Notes: generated by a model from the letters alone, not told the origin. A stretch of 64,000 nucleotides of DNA from Aphrophora alni (GCA_963513935.1 OY740765.1:77411054-77475053); one strand, 5' to 3'; shown: positions 12,143-27,000, numbered from the stretch's first letter. Numbers and translations: made by a program.

Positions 12143-13989
12143 CAGTTCAACCTGTTATATAAGGACTAATATGGCGAACGGCCGATCTGGATATGGAAAA
12201 ATCTGGATATCACAAGGTCATTTATAAATAGCTAGAGGGCCAGAAATAATGAATGTGTTTGTTGTAATAATGCACATTTGTATTTGTACAAAAAACTAGA
12301 TGTGCAGTACACTACTATAGGTACAGGTACACTATTTAAAATAAAAAAACAAAACACTTTACAAGGTAATTTAGGCCAAACTTTAATTTTTTAATTCTAC
12401 ATACTGTATACAAAATTTTAAAAATACTGTATTAAAATATATAATGTAACGAAATAGAGGGCTCCCAAAAGGTCAGTGCTCGGCAGGCCATAATTCGTAA
12501 AGAGTTGAAAGGGTTGACAGCTAGAAAAACTATTCTAACATCAGTCACGGATCTGAAGGAGTCAAATAAACCATTCCAAAAGTCAATGCCTTCAACCGAA
12601 AATATTTGAAAAGTACCAATGAAAGGAATTGCGTCAGTGCTGAAATAACGTACAAGATTTAAAATAAGCCAATGAAGGAAGAGGATCGGAAGAAAGCGTT
12701 TGAAAATAAACATTATAAATAGGGGTGGAAGAGAAGCGCATTGGGTTCTTTTTGGTTGTTAACTGATTGAAGGAGGGAGTTCCGGAGCAAGTGTTTCTTT
12801 AGTAGAAAAGAAGATCGTTGTGAAAGATTTAGCCGAAATCAACCGTCAAAATTAAATAGTAACTGCGTCTTTTTTTTTTGTATAAGTATTTATAATAATC
12901 TCCGAAGAATAGTTAAAAGATAATCGTCGTTTATAAGTTTAAAAGAGTCGTCGTCATAAAAGTGTGTGAGAAATAGTGTCGTTATAAAAGTGTTTGAACA
13001 GGAATATTCATACAATAAATTAAAAGTAATTGTTGTCACAAAAGTGTGTGAGAATACAAGTGTAAGAAGAAAAGAAGATTCGTCGAAAAGATTAAGGCAA
13101 ATCGATCCATCTACTGGCAGTCTACACGGGAACCACGTGCAAGGAACCAGGAACATTGGAGCTGTGATAAAACTTCCAAGTCGATAAGTACAAATTAATG
13201 GACAATCTCAATTAAATAAACTACCACCAAATTCTATTTTATATGCAAATTATAGTCACCAAAGAACCTAACGAACCCGTAAAGAGAAAATAAATAAAAT
13301 TAATAAATAATAAATTTCAGTTAGCCGGAGCATTTTATAAAAATAATTAAAAGTAAAAAAATTTAAAAGTAAAAATTCTGATGCACTCTTATTTCTTTAT
13401 TTTAGGTTAAGACATTGTAGAATTAGTAATTTATATTTAACTATGTACTTAGAATAAGTAGTAGGTTAAGATGTTAATTGTATAATTTATTAAGTGCATC
13501 AAATTTGAACAATAATTGGTTTTTTTTATTGTAAATGATTTTAAAACTTAAATTTATAATTAAAGAGAAAGTTAAAATCTAAATGTGTCAAAGTGTTATT
13601 TGTTATAATATATATACATAAATTATTTAATTTACAGTACAGTACATTACACTTTACACATTTCTGACATACAGTTTAGAAACTCATTGTCACTATAAAA
13701 TGCAAATACAGACAGCAGATAGCAAGTGGCAGGCAGACAACAGCCTACAAAGACTAGGCGCGCAAATAACATTCCAGTTTCAACTTTTACTTGCTTGTCC
13801 ATCCCGTCCATCTGGCACACTATCTCACTCACATATAAAATCCGGACAGCAGATGACAAAGACTAGGCGTGCAAACAACATTCCAGCTTTAACTTTGTCC
13901 ATCCCTTCTGCACACTACCTCACTCACAAATAACGTCCGGATATGGGAGGGTCCAGATATCACAGGTCCGGATATAACAGGTTGTACTG
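12143..13989. mobile_element. pogo/Tigger-like element, 1847 bp, flanked by TA, no transposase seen
   Basis: Ends are inverted: CAGTTCAACCTGTTATAT at 12143 and CAGTACAACCTGTTATAT as the reverse complement at 13989, each preceded by TA (12141-12142 and 13990-13991), as expected for pogo-type Tc1/mariner elements. Internal motifs near both ends repeat GATCTGGATATGG / GTCCGGATATGGGAGGG. Bases about 13711-13835 and 13845-13938 are a direct duplication (GACAAAGACTAGGCGYGCAA, CATTCCAG, CTCACTCACA). The centre (about 12445-13610) begins TGTAACGAAATAGAGGGCTC and may be an inserted LTR, but its other end is unclear. No pogo DDE frame is visible. Confidence 0.7.
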
Positions 13990-14394
13990 TATAATGGTAT
14001 ATTTATTGTGGCAAAGCAAAGTCTCAAAATATTCACTTATTTATTAAAATATAATAATGAATTTATTATCATTTATTTAAGAAACTAGAAAAAACTACAT
14101 TTATTGGCCATGTTTGGTATGTTGGACCACCAACTACATTGCCCCCTTATCAGGAAATGATATGACCCTGAAGAACTCTTCTGTACAACAACACTGTTAT
14201 GTAAAGACTCTTTCCAAAAAAGCTATAAAACAGTATACATATTTTTACTGGACTACATTTTGAAGTATCTTAGCAGGAGTATATTCCTCCATCATAGCGA
14301 AGTACATTTAAAGAAGTATGATCTATGGTCAGGAAACTGATACGGTAATAAAAAATATTAAACAAAACAGCTGTTTCCCAGCACAACGACTTAC
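13990..14394. other. HtrA2 intron 4 proximal part, nothing recognised
   Basis: No gene. The minus strand at 14120-14150 reads GN-VVGGP by chance and was considered and rejected as the HtrA2 serine exon. Confidence 0.5.
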
Positions 14395-14589
14395 AGTTAT
14401 AGCTGCATCTGTTTGAATGTAATCCATGTCTTTATTAGTTAACCCAAGTTCATCGCTAGTTCTATGTACAGTTGATATTACGCCAGCTGTGATGGTGTTG
14501 TTCAGTGACAAAGGGCTGCCAATCGCAACAACCCATTCCCCAGGTCGTAGCTCTGATGATGAACCCAAATTCATTATGGGTAGCTTTTT
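14395..14589 (-). CDS. HtrA2: HtrA2 exon 4: protease domain up to the serine loop
   Basis: 195 nt, 65 codons, residues 210-274. Acceptor TTTTTGACAG, donor GTAAGTCG. The peptide runs [20 protein letters not shown], then [20 protein letters not shown] and on to [12 protein letters not shown], all in the family order and without breaks. The next residues in relatives are (D/T)FGNSGGP with the catalytic serine (predicted residue about 278). I looked on the minus strand between here and base 1 for a GNSGGP exon and did not find one, so the last intron is probably over 14 kb. Confidence 0.94.
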
Positions 14590-15024
14590 CTGTCAAAAAT
14601 TTTAGAACATTAATTAATTTATAATATAAATATGAATAGTACATGGAACACAACAAAATATTGTTCACCCTAGCAACATAGAAAAAAATAATTTAAATAT
14701 CATTTTATTCTCTATAGTTATCTTAAATTTGTGGTTATGTTTATACCAGTACTTCTCAAACTGTGCACAGCGGTGATTTGGGTGGCTAACAGGGGCACCA
14801 CGAAATATTCTGATATGTTCACTGAAATGACATTTTGCTGAAGTGATTTTAGAAAGGGATCATCACTATGTTGATGTGATGGTAGGAAAAACATCTAATG
14901 GACATTGTATAAACCTCTTGTGGCAATGTAATATACATTAAGTTTGTAATTACAAGAAATGTATACTTTCCTTGAAGAGGAAAGACACAAGTCAGATTGT
15001 TAGTAAAACTATCATACTTGTCCA

Positions 15025-15056
<32 letters not shown>

Positions 15057-18000
15057 TGCATTGAATCGCTCTCTGCAGGGAGAACATGAACGTTTTGAAA
15101 CTGGACAAGAATATTTCAGTTTTCAGAAGAAGAAAAATAAAGTTATTGAGAAAAATTTACTTTTGTAGAAGAAAAAACCTATTGAACTGCCATGGCATCA
15201 ATACACAGAAGACAATTTTTTTTTTTTATTATTATTTAATTTCAGTTGGTAGCTTACACAGAAAAAAACAAACAATTACATTTTCATATTTATAGACTAC
15301 TTCTATAGAAAAAATAAATGCATATAAACAATAGAAAATTAAATTGAACATATATATAATAATTAAAATAATTATAATAATATCATTGTCCTTTATATTT
15401 AGTTTACAAATTAAAAAAAAAGAATAATACCTCTATGTCTTTCTACCAAATGAAACCCTCAAATTTGTCTGTGTTGAGGTACACCTCTTTTAAAAGAAAA
15501 GAAAAGAATAGAAACCGTGGAAAGCCAAATAAATTGTCGGGCTTTTTTTTTAGGAAATTTTCAAAAAATCATTCATTCTGAATATTTTTACTGAATAACA
15601 AAATGTAGCTGCGTTTAGCATTTGCATTTCTACATACAAATAAACACAAACACACACACACACACCGTCACACACAATCAATCATTTTAGCCACGGATCA
15701 ATTTCACAATGTCAACCATAGGCGATCCCCACCCACGCCAACGATCTCCGCTGATCATTGATCAACAAGGACCACCGACGCGAGCAAAAAACCACCCACA
15801 ATCAACACAATAATACATTCTCTCATTTAATACAAATTCGCATACATACAAAAACATATAAATATATACATCCAAATAAACAAAACAATCATACATATAT
15901 ATATTACATAATATTACTGAAGAAAGTACCGGTATACAAATATTACTTTAAAATACTCATTAAATGTTCTATATCATTCAAACTAAATAACCACACTTTC
16001 AACATATTTAGGAATGTCTTAAGTGTTGCACTTTGCTTAATATTAACTGGGATCAAGTTAAACATTCTAGGCTCAACAAATGTATAAGACTTAGTATATG
16101 CAGTCGAACTAGGTTTTGGAACTGAAAAAAATGTATGGTTTCTTAAGCATGCTCTATATTGATTTTTTAAAACAGATCTACTTCCACTACGTATATAAAA
16201 AATCTTTAGGACTTTATATACATACAAAAACTGTAACGGAAGAATTTTCATAGTTTTGAATAACGGCAAAGAATGTTGATATTTAGTGTGATTGGTGATA
16301 ATGCGAATACACTTTTTTTGAAGAGATATTACTGGTTTCAAAGTAGCTGAATATGTTCCACCCCAGCAAGCTAACCCATATCCCAGTCTACTATGAACCC
16401 ATGAATAGTATACCGACTTTAAAACTTCGAAAGGACACTGTTTCTTAAGAAGGTAGAAAATTCTTACAGTTTTATTTAATTTAGTTTTAAGGTTTTGAAT
16501 ATGCGATTTCCAAATTAATCCAGAGTCGATCGTTATACCTAAGTATTTTATCGACTCAACCTGCTCAATATTAGCACATGCTCTGACACATGATATATTA
16601 CTACACGCACAATCTATGCATTTATACCTAATAAGAAAGTATTGTTTAATCCCTTTGTTGAGAGAAAAATTTATAAATTTTGTTTTCTCTATGCTCAAAA
16701 TCATAAAATGTATTGAAAACCAGCATCTTATTGCACACAAATCCCATTCGATAGCCAAACGAACTTCATCCCAAGAATCGAGCACATAACAAAGGGCAGT
16801 ATCGTCTGCAAATAAATTTAATTTTCCTTTAAGATTTCCTTTACAGAGACTGTTTATATATATCAAGAAAAGTGTAGCTCCTAATACGGAACCCTGTAGG
16901 ACACCATACTTAATCACTCCAGTAGAACTCACACATTCTCCAACTCGCACAGCCTGTTCCCTTCCACTCAGATAACTTTTAAACCATTCATGTACTATTC
17001 CTCTTATTCCACAGTCAAACATCTTATTCAGCAAAATTGCATGATCAACCATATCAAAAGCCTTCACTATATCTAGAAACACCCCACTCACTCGTTTCCC
17101 ACTATTTAAACCATCATACACACCAGAAGTAAATTTAAGAAGCGCATCTTCTGTACTCAGGCCAGTTCGAAAACCAAATTGGTTTTCACTAAAAAATTTA
17201 CATTTATCCAGAAATTCTAACAGCCTAACTTTCATGGATTTCTCTAATATCTTTGCAAAAACCGGCAAGAGCGAAATAGGTCTGAAGTTGCCAACTTCCG
17301 TCCTATCTCCCTTTTTATAAATCGGCACTACCAGAGCTAATTTCAGTTTTTTAGGAACTATACCAGTAGTAAAAGACAAGTTTATTATAAAAGAGAGAGC
17401 TTCACAAATATTCTGTCCAATTTTCTTCACCAATTCGGAGCTAATACTGTCCACCCCTGGTGGAGCCTTACCTAGTTTTAGATTATTAATACATTTTAAA
17501 ATTTCAAGGGACGTTACAGGTTTAAGAAAAATTGAGGAAGTTACCGAATTTTGCTTAAATATATCAGTAAATTCAGATTTTTGGCAAACAGTTGGTGCTT
17601 GGGATTTACGGAGCGTATCAACCGAGCACAAAAAATAACTATTAAACATATTCGCAACCTCTAATTGATCCATAACAAAACCACCATCACTGCTTTTTAA
17701 ATAAACATTATTATTTAATTTTTCCCTTTGACCAGACATTTCATTAACTACTCTCCACTGCTTCCTTTGATTTCCCCTGCATTTGTTAAACTCATTTCTA
17801 TAATAATTACACTTAGCATCCTGTATGTCACTTTGCAATTTGCTTTTAAATTCATTAAAACGCGATTTCAAAATCACATCGTTTGGTTGCTTTTTGCATT
17901 TTTTATAAAAATATTTACGTTTTCTGATCTGCCGACATAGGTAATTGGTAATCCACGGTTTTATTTTATTTTCTGTATTCGAAAACAATTTACAAAATTT

Positions 18001-21000
18001 ACTATTTTCAATCTCTTTTTCCAGAATAATATAAAATTTATCCAGAGCAATTGAGGGATCACCGAGTGCATAAATATCACACCAGTCAATTAAGGCAAGG
18101 GAGTTTTTAATTTATCATAATCTATTTGATGGACCTTTCTCTGAAGTTTGTTTGTTTGTGCAAACAAGCTTGGGTTATTAAGCGATAACGATAGAGTAAT
18201 CATATGATGATCCGTAATATCAATAGGAAGAACTTCTGTTTGAATAAGTAGTTTCTGTCTTTGTCTAACCCTAATATTAACATGATCTATGCACGTGGCC
18301 GAATTTCCTGCAACTCGTGTAGGTACAGATATTAATAATTCCAATCCATAACTTGAAAGCAACATTTTATACTTATCAACAATTTTTTCATCTTTAAGAA
18401 TATTTATATTTACGTCCCCGATCATTATAACATCAACTCTTATCGGTTGACAATGTAAAAATTTAGCTAATTCATCAATAAAAATATCTTTACTTTGTTC
18501 ATGCAATCTGTATATAGCCAGCAAACTAAAATTATAATTTTGCCAAGTGAATTCAATATTCAAAACGTCAGCGGAAATAAAGGTAACCCGTTTACCAATT
18601 GTTTTAATATTATTCATGATATAAATTAATATACCTCCGGCTCTATAATCATTATTACAATTTATAAAAACTGAATAATTTACAAGTTGGTAAAGTTTTA
18701 TCTCGTGTTGTTCAATCCAAATTTCCGACAGTACAATAACATCCGGCTGCATATCACAAGCTGACAGCCAGGTTACAAACATATCAAAATTGCTACGCAA
18801 GCTTCTTATGTTTTGCTGCAAAATCAATAATTTACCTTCAGATTTCAAAATAATACTTTTTAACATTTAATAACATGAAATTTAAACATATATTAATCCT
18901 ACTTATATTCATTTAACACACTAATTTCAATTTCTGAACTGTAGACCTACTACTAATAATAAATAATAATTCTATCATATGATTCAATTTCAAAAATAAT
19001 AAAATTAAAAAGATAACAAAAAGAAACACTTTTTTCCATAAGGCACAAAAAAAAAACTATTTGGTCCAATGTTACTCACAGTTTGTTTAAGTCTGATACA
19101 GTCAAAATCGGTATTACTGGATCGCCGTCATTTTTTCTCATTAGAATCTTGCCTCCACGCAGCCAGATATATTTGTAGTCTTTAGTCTTCTTTGCTTCCC
19201 TGGCAATTGCACAAAGCTGTCTTCTTGATGGACAGAGGGACTCGTTAATATAGACTGGGTTGTCTTCTCCGATGCTAAGGTCTTGACAGCACAGATTTCT
19301 TTTTATTTTCCTTTTTCGTAGAAATTCTTCTTTGTCAAAACGGCACACTAACTTTACAATAATTATGCCTGATGGACCACCGTCTGCTCTTTTCCCAAGT
19401 CGATGGCAATTGTCTATCATCGAATCATCAACCTTGCAATCCAAAGCTACTCCGACCTTTTTAACTATATCCAGAGTGTTTTCATTTAACTTCTGCGGAA
19501 TTCCATGTATCTCTAAGCAGTTGACACGTGAATATTGCTCTGCGTCCTCCAATTTTACTTGAAGTTCTGCAACTTGACCTTTCAAACATTTATTTTCCGT
19601 TGTTAAATCTTCAATTTTTTCGTGTAAGTTTCTAATTTCTCAGATTGGAGCTTCCCATTGGTAATACTTTCATCGATTTTCTTATTTATAAAATTAAAAG
19701 ATTTATTAAATTCAGCAGTAGTTTCTTTATGGTTCTGTTTCAGCTCATTAATTACTTCCATTATGTCTTGCAGTGTAATATTTCCACCATCGGCTTTGTT
19801 CTCAAAATCAATATTCTTTCTTCTCTCAGAAGCACATGGATCACAGCACCAAAACTGTTTCTCAGAAACAATATTTTCAATTTCAGCCTTGGACATCCTC
19901 ACACACGCACCATGGAACTGCAATTTACATTCATCACAATTAATTTTAAGTCCTTTAGCAGTAATATTTTTACTACAAACTCCACAGATCGACATTATAT
20001 ACTCAAATTTATATATCACAATAGAATTTCCAAATAAAAATGATTTTAGCCAACTAATAACTCCGCAAACATATAGATAATAAGTATATTTATAAACTCT
20101 TAACACAGCTACCACACCAAAATTAAACTCCGCTAAATCATTCCTTACTACTATTAGAGATAAGATAACGCCCGACTATGTCCTCTCTCCACGAAATCTG
20201 ATTCATTACTGAAAGCATGGAACTAACTTCTGAATATCAGTAAAAGATGATTATCTGCTGCTAAACTCAGCAAATTATAATTCCACTTGGGACATTATGT
20301 TTGATGCTAAACTGGGTTTTCAGCATTCACAATTTATAAAAAACAAGTATCGTGTGAAAACCAACATGGTACAGAATGTAGCTATATCCAGTTTGATTCC
20401 AAGGAGAAAATGTGCAGTAACAAAAGGCTCACGCATCCCAATAATTATGATTCATTTATTCAATGATATGTTTATTCAAAATATGTAATTCTTTAATTCT
20501 TTTTACACAAATTGTTAATTTAAAATATGATTCTCATTATTTTTCTAACCAACCCAATCATACCACCTAACCTAAACTGCGTATGAGACTATTAAGTAGG
20601 CTTATTTTCCGACTTTGGGTGCTGTAGGAAAATCTTGATACACCGAAGGCATCATCAAATGAAACAGATTGGGAACCACTGCATCAAACAGATGTAAAGA
20701 ATATCTGTCCATTACCAGCTGAAATCAATCGTAATTTTACAATGCACAACGTGAAAATTATGTCAAATATTACAAATTTTAAAAAAATGATTGGAGCCAG
20801 CAGGTAAACAAAAATTAAATATACCTAAGGACAAACTGATTTGAGTACATTCGTCTGCTTACACATTTCAGATGAACTCCATTTTTAAAAGCTATTTATG
20901 TATAGCTAGCTTCGTCCTTTGAAGGAATCATTTTATAAAACCCATGTAACTTTCTCCTTACCCCAAAAATAGCCTCTGCCCAATAATAAATGTACAAGTA

Positions 21001-24000
21001 TTCTGTTTAAATCTTCTTACATTTAAAATTCACAATAGAAAGAGAAGAAATCAATAATATAAAATGCTTAGATTTAAACATAATAAATGGTGCAAAAATA
21101 ATGGATAAACTTCCATACTCACCCATCTCAAAAACCAAGCAAAAATACATTACCAAAAATGTCATTTTGTTAGTTATCAGTCAAAAAGTAAAAATGAACA
21201 ATAAAAAAAATATTTATAAATAAATAAGGTCTAAACTTTTTGCTTGTGCCATAAACATGCCCTCAGTCTAAAACGTATTTGATTAAAATCAAGCTTTAAA
21301 AGACAGTGGTCAAGGTTCATTTTGGTATTGGTATTTTGCCAATTATTCCTGAAGCATATATACAGGGTGGGCCATAAGTCACTTGACAAAAATTATTGAT
21401 TAACTTATTAAGTTAATTAATTAACTTAATTAATTAAAAAACTTAATCAACTAAAATCACTTCTAACAAGGTGCTAATTTCAACATAACTCAAACATAAC
21501 CTCAAAACAATACTGTTGTTTTGTTGTAACAGCTGACAGGTTACAACTAGAGTCAAATTGATACTGAGTGACTGGTAGTGTCAAGTGACTTATGGCCCAT
21601 CCTGTATATAATTTTTTACATGTGATTTTGCACAAGTGTTTGTACCATTGTATTCTTCATATTTCACTACAATTTAAAGTAAATTGACAGCCGATTTTGA
21701 TAAATTACATCTTGTATAGCAGTCAATTAAAATTTTTATCTAAACTCAAGAACTGGCATGGAGAGATATACAATTTGCAGATGGCAAACAATATGTTTTG
21801 TTTGGGTCCTTAAAGATTACTTAAGCAACATTTTATCAAAATTGTTAGAACTGATTTTGAAAAAAAAATCGTAATTTTCTGTTTTTTATGACTGCTATCC
21901 ACAAATTTTGAGTAATTGAAAAAATGAAAAAAAGCCTTCCGAGATATGGCCATGAGTACTTAAAGGCAAAATTTGATTGAAAACATTCAAGCTAATTTTT
22001 AGGAAATAGAAATTTTCTGTTTTTTTTCCCTTGACAGCCACCCGCAAATTTTGAATTATCGAAAAAATGTATGAAATCCTCTCGAGATATGGTCAAAATC
22101 TGCTCACACACCAAATTTGACTAAAACCGGTCCACGATTTTGGGCTGTGGAGCACTGTAAATACGACAGACAGACATTATTTAAAAAATAATAATACAGT
22201 AGAACCCCTCTTAACCGGTCTAGTCGGGACTGACACCCGGGCCGGTTGCCCGTTTGGCCGGTTAATCAGAGGTTCCCCTGAAAAATCGGTTTTCATTGAA
22301 AGAAAGCTTATTTAATCAGGTTGCGCTAAGAATTATGCAATTAATATGTTATTGCAACTCATTTTATTGTACATAAATGTATCTTATATATTATGTTATG
22401 TATATTATACATCAAACATGAAAAATTAAACACTACAAAGCTCGTTTACAGATTCCCCTCTGTCAAGTCTTTGACACATTTAACCGCGTCTCAAACGAAA
22501 CCAACACGCTTCCGTTGTTTTCGTAACTCACTCATTTTTATTTACTGTAATATACCCGTCAAAGACAAGAAGAAAACTGAAAAGAAATGTTATATTTTTC
22601 ATAATGTATACTAAAATGATTCGTGGAAAAAAAGCGGCTCATCAAACGTTTTTGTGGGAGTATGTCTGCTATACCGACGGGTGCCAATGCCGCGGTGTTT
22701 TTACGGCGCCGACAATGGGATACCGCTATCGACAAAGTCGTTTGATATCGCCGCCGCTTTGGTGCCGTGGTGGTTTTACGTCGCCGACAATGGGATACCG
22801 CGATCAACAAAGTCGTTTGATATCGCCGCCGCGGTGTTTTTACCGCGCCGACAATGGGATACCGCTATCCACAAAGTCCTTTGATATCGCCGCCGCTTTG
22901 GTGTTTCAATTACAATTTATTTTCAGAAACTCTCATCCAACCAGTACACTACGATATAGGCCGGTTAATCCGAGGACCGGTTAATCCGAGGCTGGTTAAC
23001 AGAGGTTCTACTGTAATAATAAAATAAAACATGTTTTGACTCAGAGGACTTCCAAACTCTTCGACCCATCACATAACTATCTCTATACCATGTATGTCTG
23101 AGAAAGTAAAGAGCAACTCTTAAAGAATTACAATTTGGGATTTTTAGAAAAGAAACATATTGATAATGTTATTAATGCAAATTCAAACCATCTAATGAAC
23201 ATAAAGTAGCCACCTTCCAATATATAATATGTTACTTAGTTTCTCTTTAACTAAACCAGTATACAGGAAAGAACTGAACACTATAATTTAAATAGCGGAA
23301 AACAATAGTTTATAGGACATACAGACATATTAAGAAAGTTGTTCTAAAAAATAAAAAGTCAAGGATAAGGCAAAAAAATATGGTAGAGAAACATAAAAGT
23401 GGGTGAGCAAAATGTACTTTCACAATAAATGAGAGAATATCAAATAAAGAAACATAATATAAAGCCAGTGATGGACACAAATATATTAAACAATACAAGA
23501 AAATAAGCGTTATACCAAAAATAGAGTTTATGAAATGAAATGTGGGTGTTGCACATCATACACATATATAGAGAACAAACAGGGCAGAAAGATTCAAATT
23601 TGCATCACATCTGGAAGAAAAGAAAATTACAAAAGAAATAAAAGATTGTATGAAATTATAACATTTTTGTTGTTTAAGGGCAAAAAACCTCTTGGTCATT
23701 ATTGTCTTATAAAAAAAAAGGGGGGAAAGAGTGTAAAATAAAGACCTCTCATCCTCAAATACTCTAACACCATCAGAGTCATAAAAGAACAAGATTTGAT
23801 CAAGAGACACCTGATAGGAAAAATGAAAGAAAAGGATCTAACCCGAGACTACATGAAAAAAGGTGTAGATACAGCTTAGGTTCGCTTAGGATTGGTAAAA
23901 TATTGGAAAATATGGAAATATGTATACTATTATATTAAAATTTTATGGTGTCTGTTTGTGTGAGTGTGTTACTCAATCACGTAAAAACTACTGGACCCAT

Positions 24001-27000
24001 TGAGCTGAAATTGTACATGGACATTCTTAGGGTCCCTGGTTAACACCTAGGCCTATTTTTATTTAGAAATTCCATCAGGGCACCGCCCCACTGGCCTTGA
24101 AAATTCCCTTAACACTCAATTATCTATACTCCATTATATACTTGGCTTAATCAGCAGATAGTAAATGTGTAATTAATCATCTGTAAAAGTCAATTTTAAA
24201 CGCATTTAAACAGGTGGTAATAAATGTTGTTGTTATTCATATTTCAAGGTTAGTTATACTTACAAATGTCAAATATACGTCAACCCCGTACGAAGGACGG
24301 GTACTCTGCTAGTTAAAAATAAAATTAAAAGGACAAAATATTATAATAGGCCAAATAAACAATCAGTAAAATATAATATTTAACAATCTATCATTATTAA
24401 GTAAAACTTAGTTGAAACTGAATTGTGTAAACAGCATTATATCAACCAGCAATCACAGAAAAGGGTGAAGCCTACAGAGAGAGGAGAGGGGCTGTTAGGT
24501 AGGTTATATAAGATGACTCTTTTAAGGTATGAAGGAATTGATATGACGATTCAAGTTGTCAATTAACTCTAGATTTTGAGGCAACCCATAATCTGCTGTA
24601 GACGTTACAGTATTTCCAATAGCCGCTTTAGTTAGCAAATGCTTAACGTTTTGTAAATTTTTCCCATGAGTAAATTATATCAGCATTCTTTACTTTCGTA
24701 TCATTTTTAAATAACGAAAGAAATTCAATTTGCATAGTAAAGGATTTAGTTGGTTTACTAAAACCTACATAACTATATATAGTCAAATGATTTAACATCA
24801 ATAAAAACTTTACTACTGTTAGGAATTAGGATATTTTTAGTTAGAAATAGAGTAAGTTCTTTTTAAGAAGCCAGAATGAAAACAATTATTGTGACAGACC
24901 TGGAAAACTGATGAAATTGCTTACCTTGCAAGCGAGGCAGACGTCATTGATGCTATAATGATATATAAACCCTTGGGTGGGAGGAAACTTAGTCAGTGGG
25001 ACAAGATTGGTCAAGGGAAGATGCTGCAGGAATTGCAGGAATTTTTGAAGATAGCCAGACAGACTTGGCGAGTAAGAGCTTCCTGGGTAATAATTCTTGA
25101 AGATAGCCAGACGGACTTGGCGAGTAAGAGCTAACTAGGAGAATGGAGACTTCAGACGAGTACCCATAAGAGTGGCAAGCAGGGTGAGCCAACTTTGTGT
25201 ACAAACCTTACAATTATTTCAGAGACAGTCATTATAAACTATAACGTAGAATCAGATCTGTGTCACAACAATTAAAGTCATTCTGGTTTAATAGTAGTAA
25301 TAAGGATATTTTAATAAGATAGGAGATAGTCATCCTTAATAATAATTGTTAATAAAGATTGAGTACTGAACCACTGATTTGATTATATTGAAAATAAAGA
25401 ACCCAGGCAGTTTAAAGGAACCATTTCTAACACTACCATCTGAAAATTGTTTATCAGCCATAATATTACACCTTTCTCAATGTTATACTAGAACATAATG
25501 AGAACAATATCCAATCTAAAACAAAGAAAGAGAAATGAAGAAAAAGTACATATATTCTACAAGGACTCGATTAATACTATAGAGATATCAACGTCATACA
25601 TTAACTCCTCTTAGGAAAAAAGCGCATTCTAATAGACCTCCTAGTATTTCATAGAGCCATCTATCCATGGCCCTCAAATACAACGCCCATTAATAACACT
25701 CATGAATAAACAAGACCATAGTAGTATTGCAGCATTTGTTGCAATTGTAAGAGAAAAACCTGTAGACCTCCTAACACTCATAATTCCAATGTATCTGTGA
25801 CCTTACAAAGTACAACTTTCATTCATTCCCACTTATAAATAAACATAATGATATTTACTGTACTACGGAAAACCCTACACAGGCCACAAGGCCTAAATCT
25901 CTGAGACAGAATGTCCGTCATGTCATGCCCGTCACAACATGACCTTGTCCCGCTATGTATCAAACCTCCGTCAAGGATGACCTTGAACGGAATGCGGATA
26001 TGTCCTTGTCCGGTATAATTGTAATGAGGAAATAACGATAAAAATGCGGAAATAACGATAAAAATGCGGAAATGACCTAGTCCTCTATATCCGGAATGCA
26101 GAAGTAACATTAAAAGTAACGTTATTCAGAAGTATGACTCATGTGTCTGGTATGTCTGGAATGCGGAAATATGACTCATGTGTCTGGAATGTGAAAATGC
26201 ACCAGGACAGATAAATACTATCTACTGGCATATTTTGGCCATATCTCAGGGTGTTTATTTTTCAGTAACTTAAAATTTGTTGGTAGAAAAACATAAAATT
26301 ACGATTTCCTTAAAATTTAATCTTCTGCCATTAAAATTTCATCAATTACATCTAAGGATTTCCATGAAATTCTGCTTAAGTGACAATGAAATTATATACT
26401 CCATCAAAATGCCCGTTCACGAGTTATCAAATAAAAACGAAAAAAATTTGGCCATAGGGCTGTTACAAAATATGTAATTTCTCAAAATCAACTCCACTGA
26501 TTTCGTTCAAATTTTAGTGAAAATGTGAAGACTAATGTCCTATAACCGTGTGCAAAGTGTCAAGTAAAAAATATTATGGTTAAGAAATAATTGATAAAAA
26601 ACAAAAAACTAGGCTGCGGTCATTAAAAGCTAAATTTTCGTCATATACGACTTATTTCAAGGATGAGTTACAGTTTATGCTTTATTTAAATATATAAATA
26701 CTTCCAAAATAAAACATTTTGTGATGAATAATTTTGGTTGGTTTTTATATTATTTTGAGGATGAGTGAAAGTGAGAAAGTTTATGCAATATTTTGCAACA
26801 TTTATTTAAGTGGTTATCACAGACAAGACAGCTGATTTGTCATGTACATCACACAACAAACTCAAATGACCAAACATTCACTTTAATGTGTTAACCCCAG
26901 AATATTTAGCTTAAGTAGTATACCAAATATCTGTCACCACCTGGCTAATGTCTAACCAAATAACTAATTAAATGTTATAAATATGTTTTAGTTGGACATT

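Larger units (their letters stand above)
15600..20160 (-). mobile_element. CR1/Jockey-like non-LTR retrotransposon, nearly full length
   Basis: Minus-strand element with ORF1 (PHD-type finger, coiled coil, FP-like domain; 19995 to 19076), ORF2 (apurinic-type endonuclease 18866 to about 18095, then reverse transcriptase to 15943), and a 3' untranslated part that ends near a (TG)n-like simple repeat around 15645-15665. The 5' and 3' limits are estimates; no target duplication was identified. Both ORFs are broken once by what looks like loss of a single A in an A run; otherwise frames are open, so the copy is fairly young. It lies antisense-neutral, i.e. in the same direction as HtrA2, inside intron 3. 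Confidence 0.88.

Noticed and set aside
12445..13610. Possible LTR (TGTAACGAAATAG...) inside the pogo-like element
   Set aside because: No clear CA end or target duplication; left as a note in that entry.
14110..14160. Minus-strand GGCAATGTAGTTGGTGGTCC resembling the GNSGGP serine motif
   Set aside because: It reads GN-VV-GGP with no Ser, the surrounding frame has stops, and there is no acceptor or further HtrA2 sequence; also only about 240 bp from the exon 4 donor while all other introns exceed 12 kb.
14749..20681. hAT-like ends at 14749 and about 20681 as one element enclosing the CR1-like copy
   Set aside because: The bases outside the two ends (GTTTATAC and CATCAAAC) are not an 8-bp duplication and the ends differ too much.
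22604..22984. 126-codon frame over the GC-rich minisatellite
   Set aside because: Peptide repeats simply follow the DNA repeat; no start context, no family motif.
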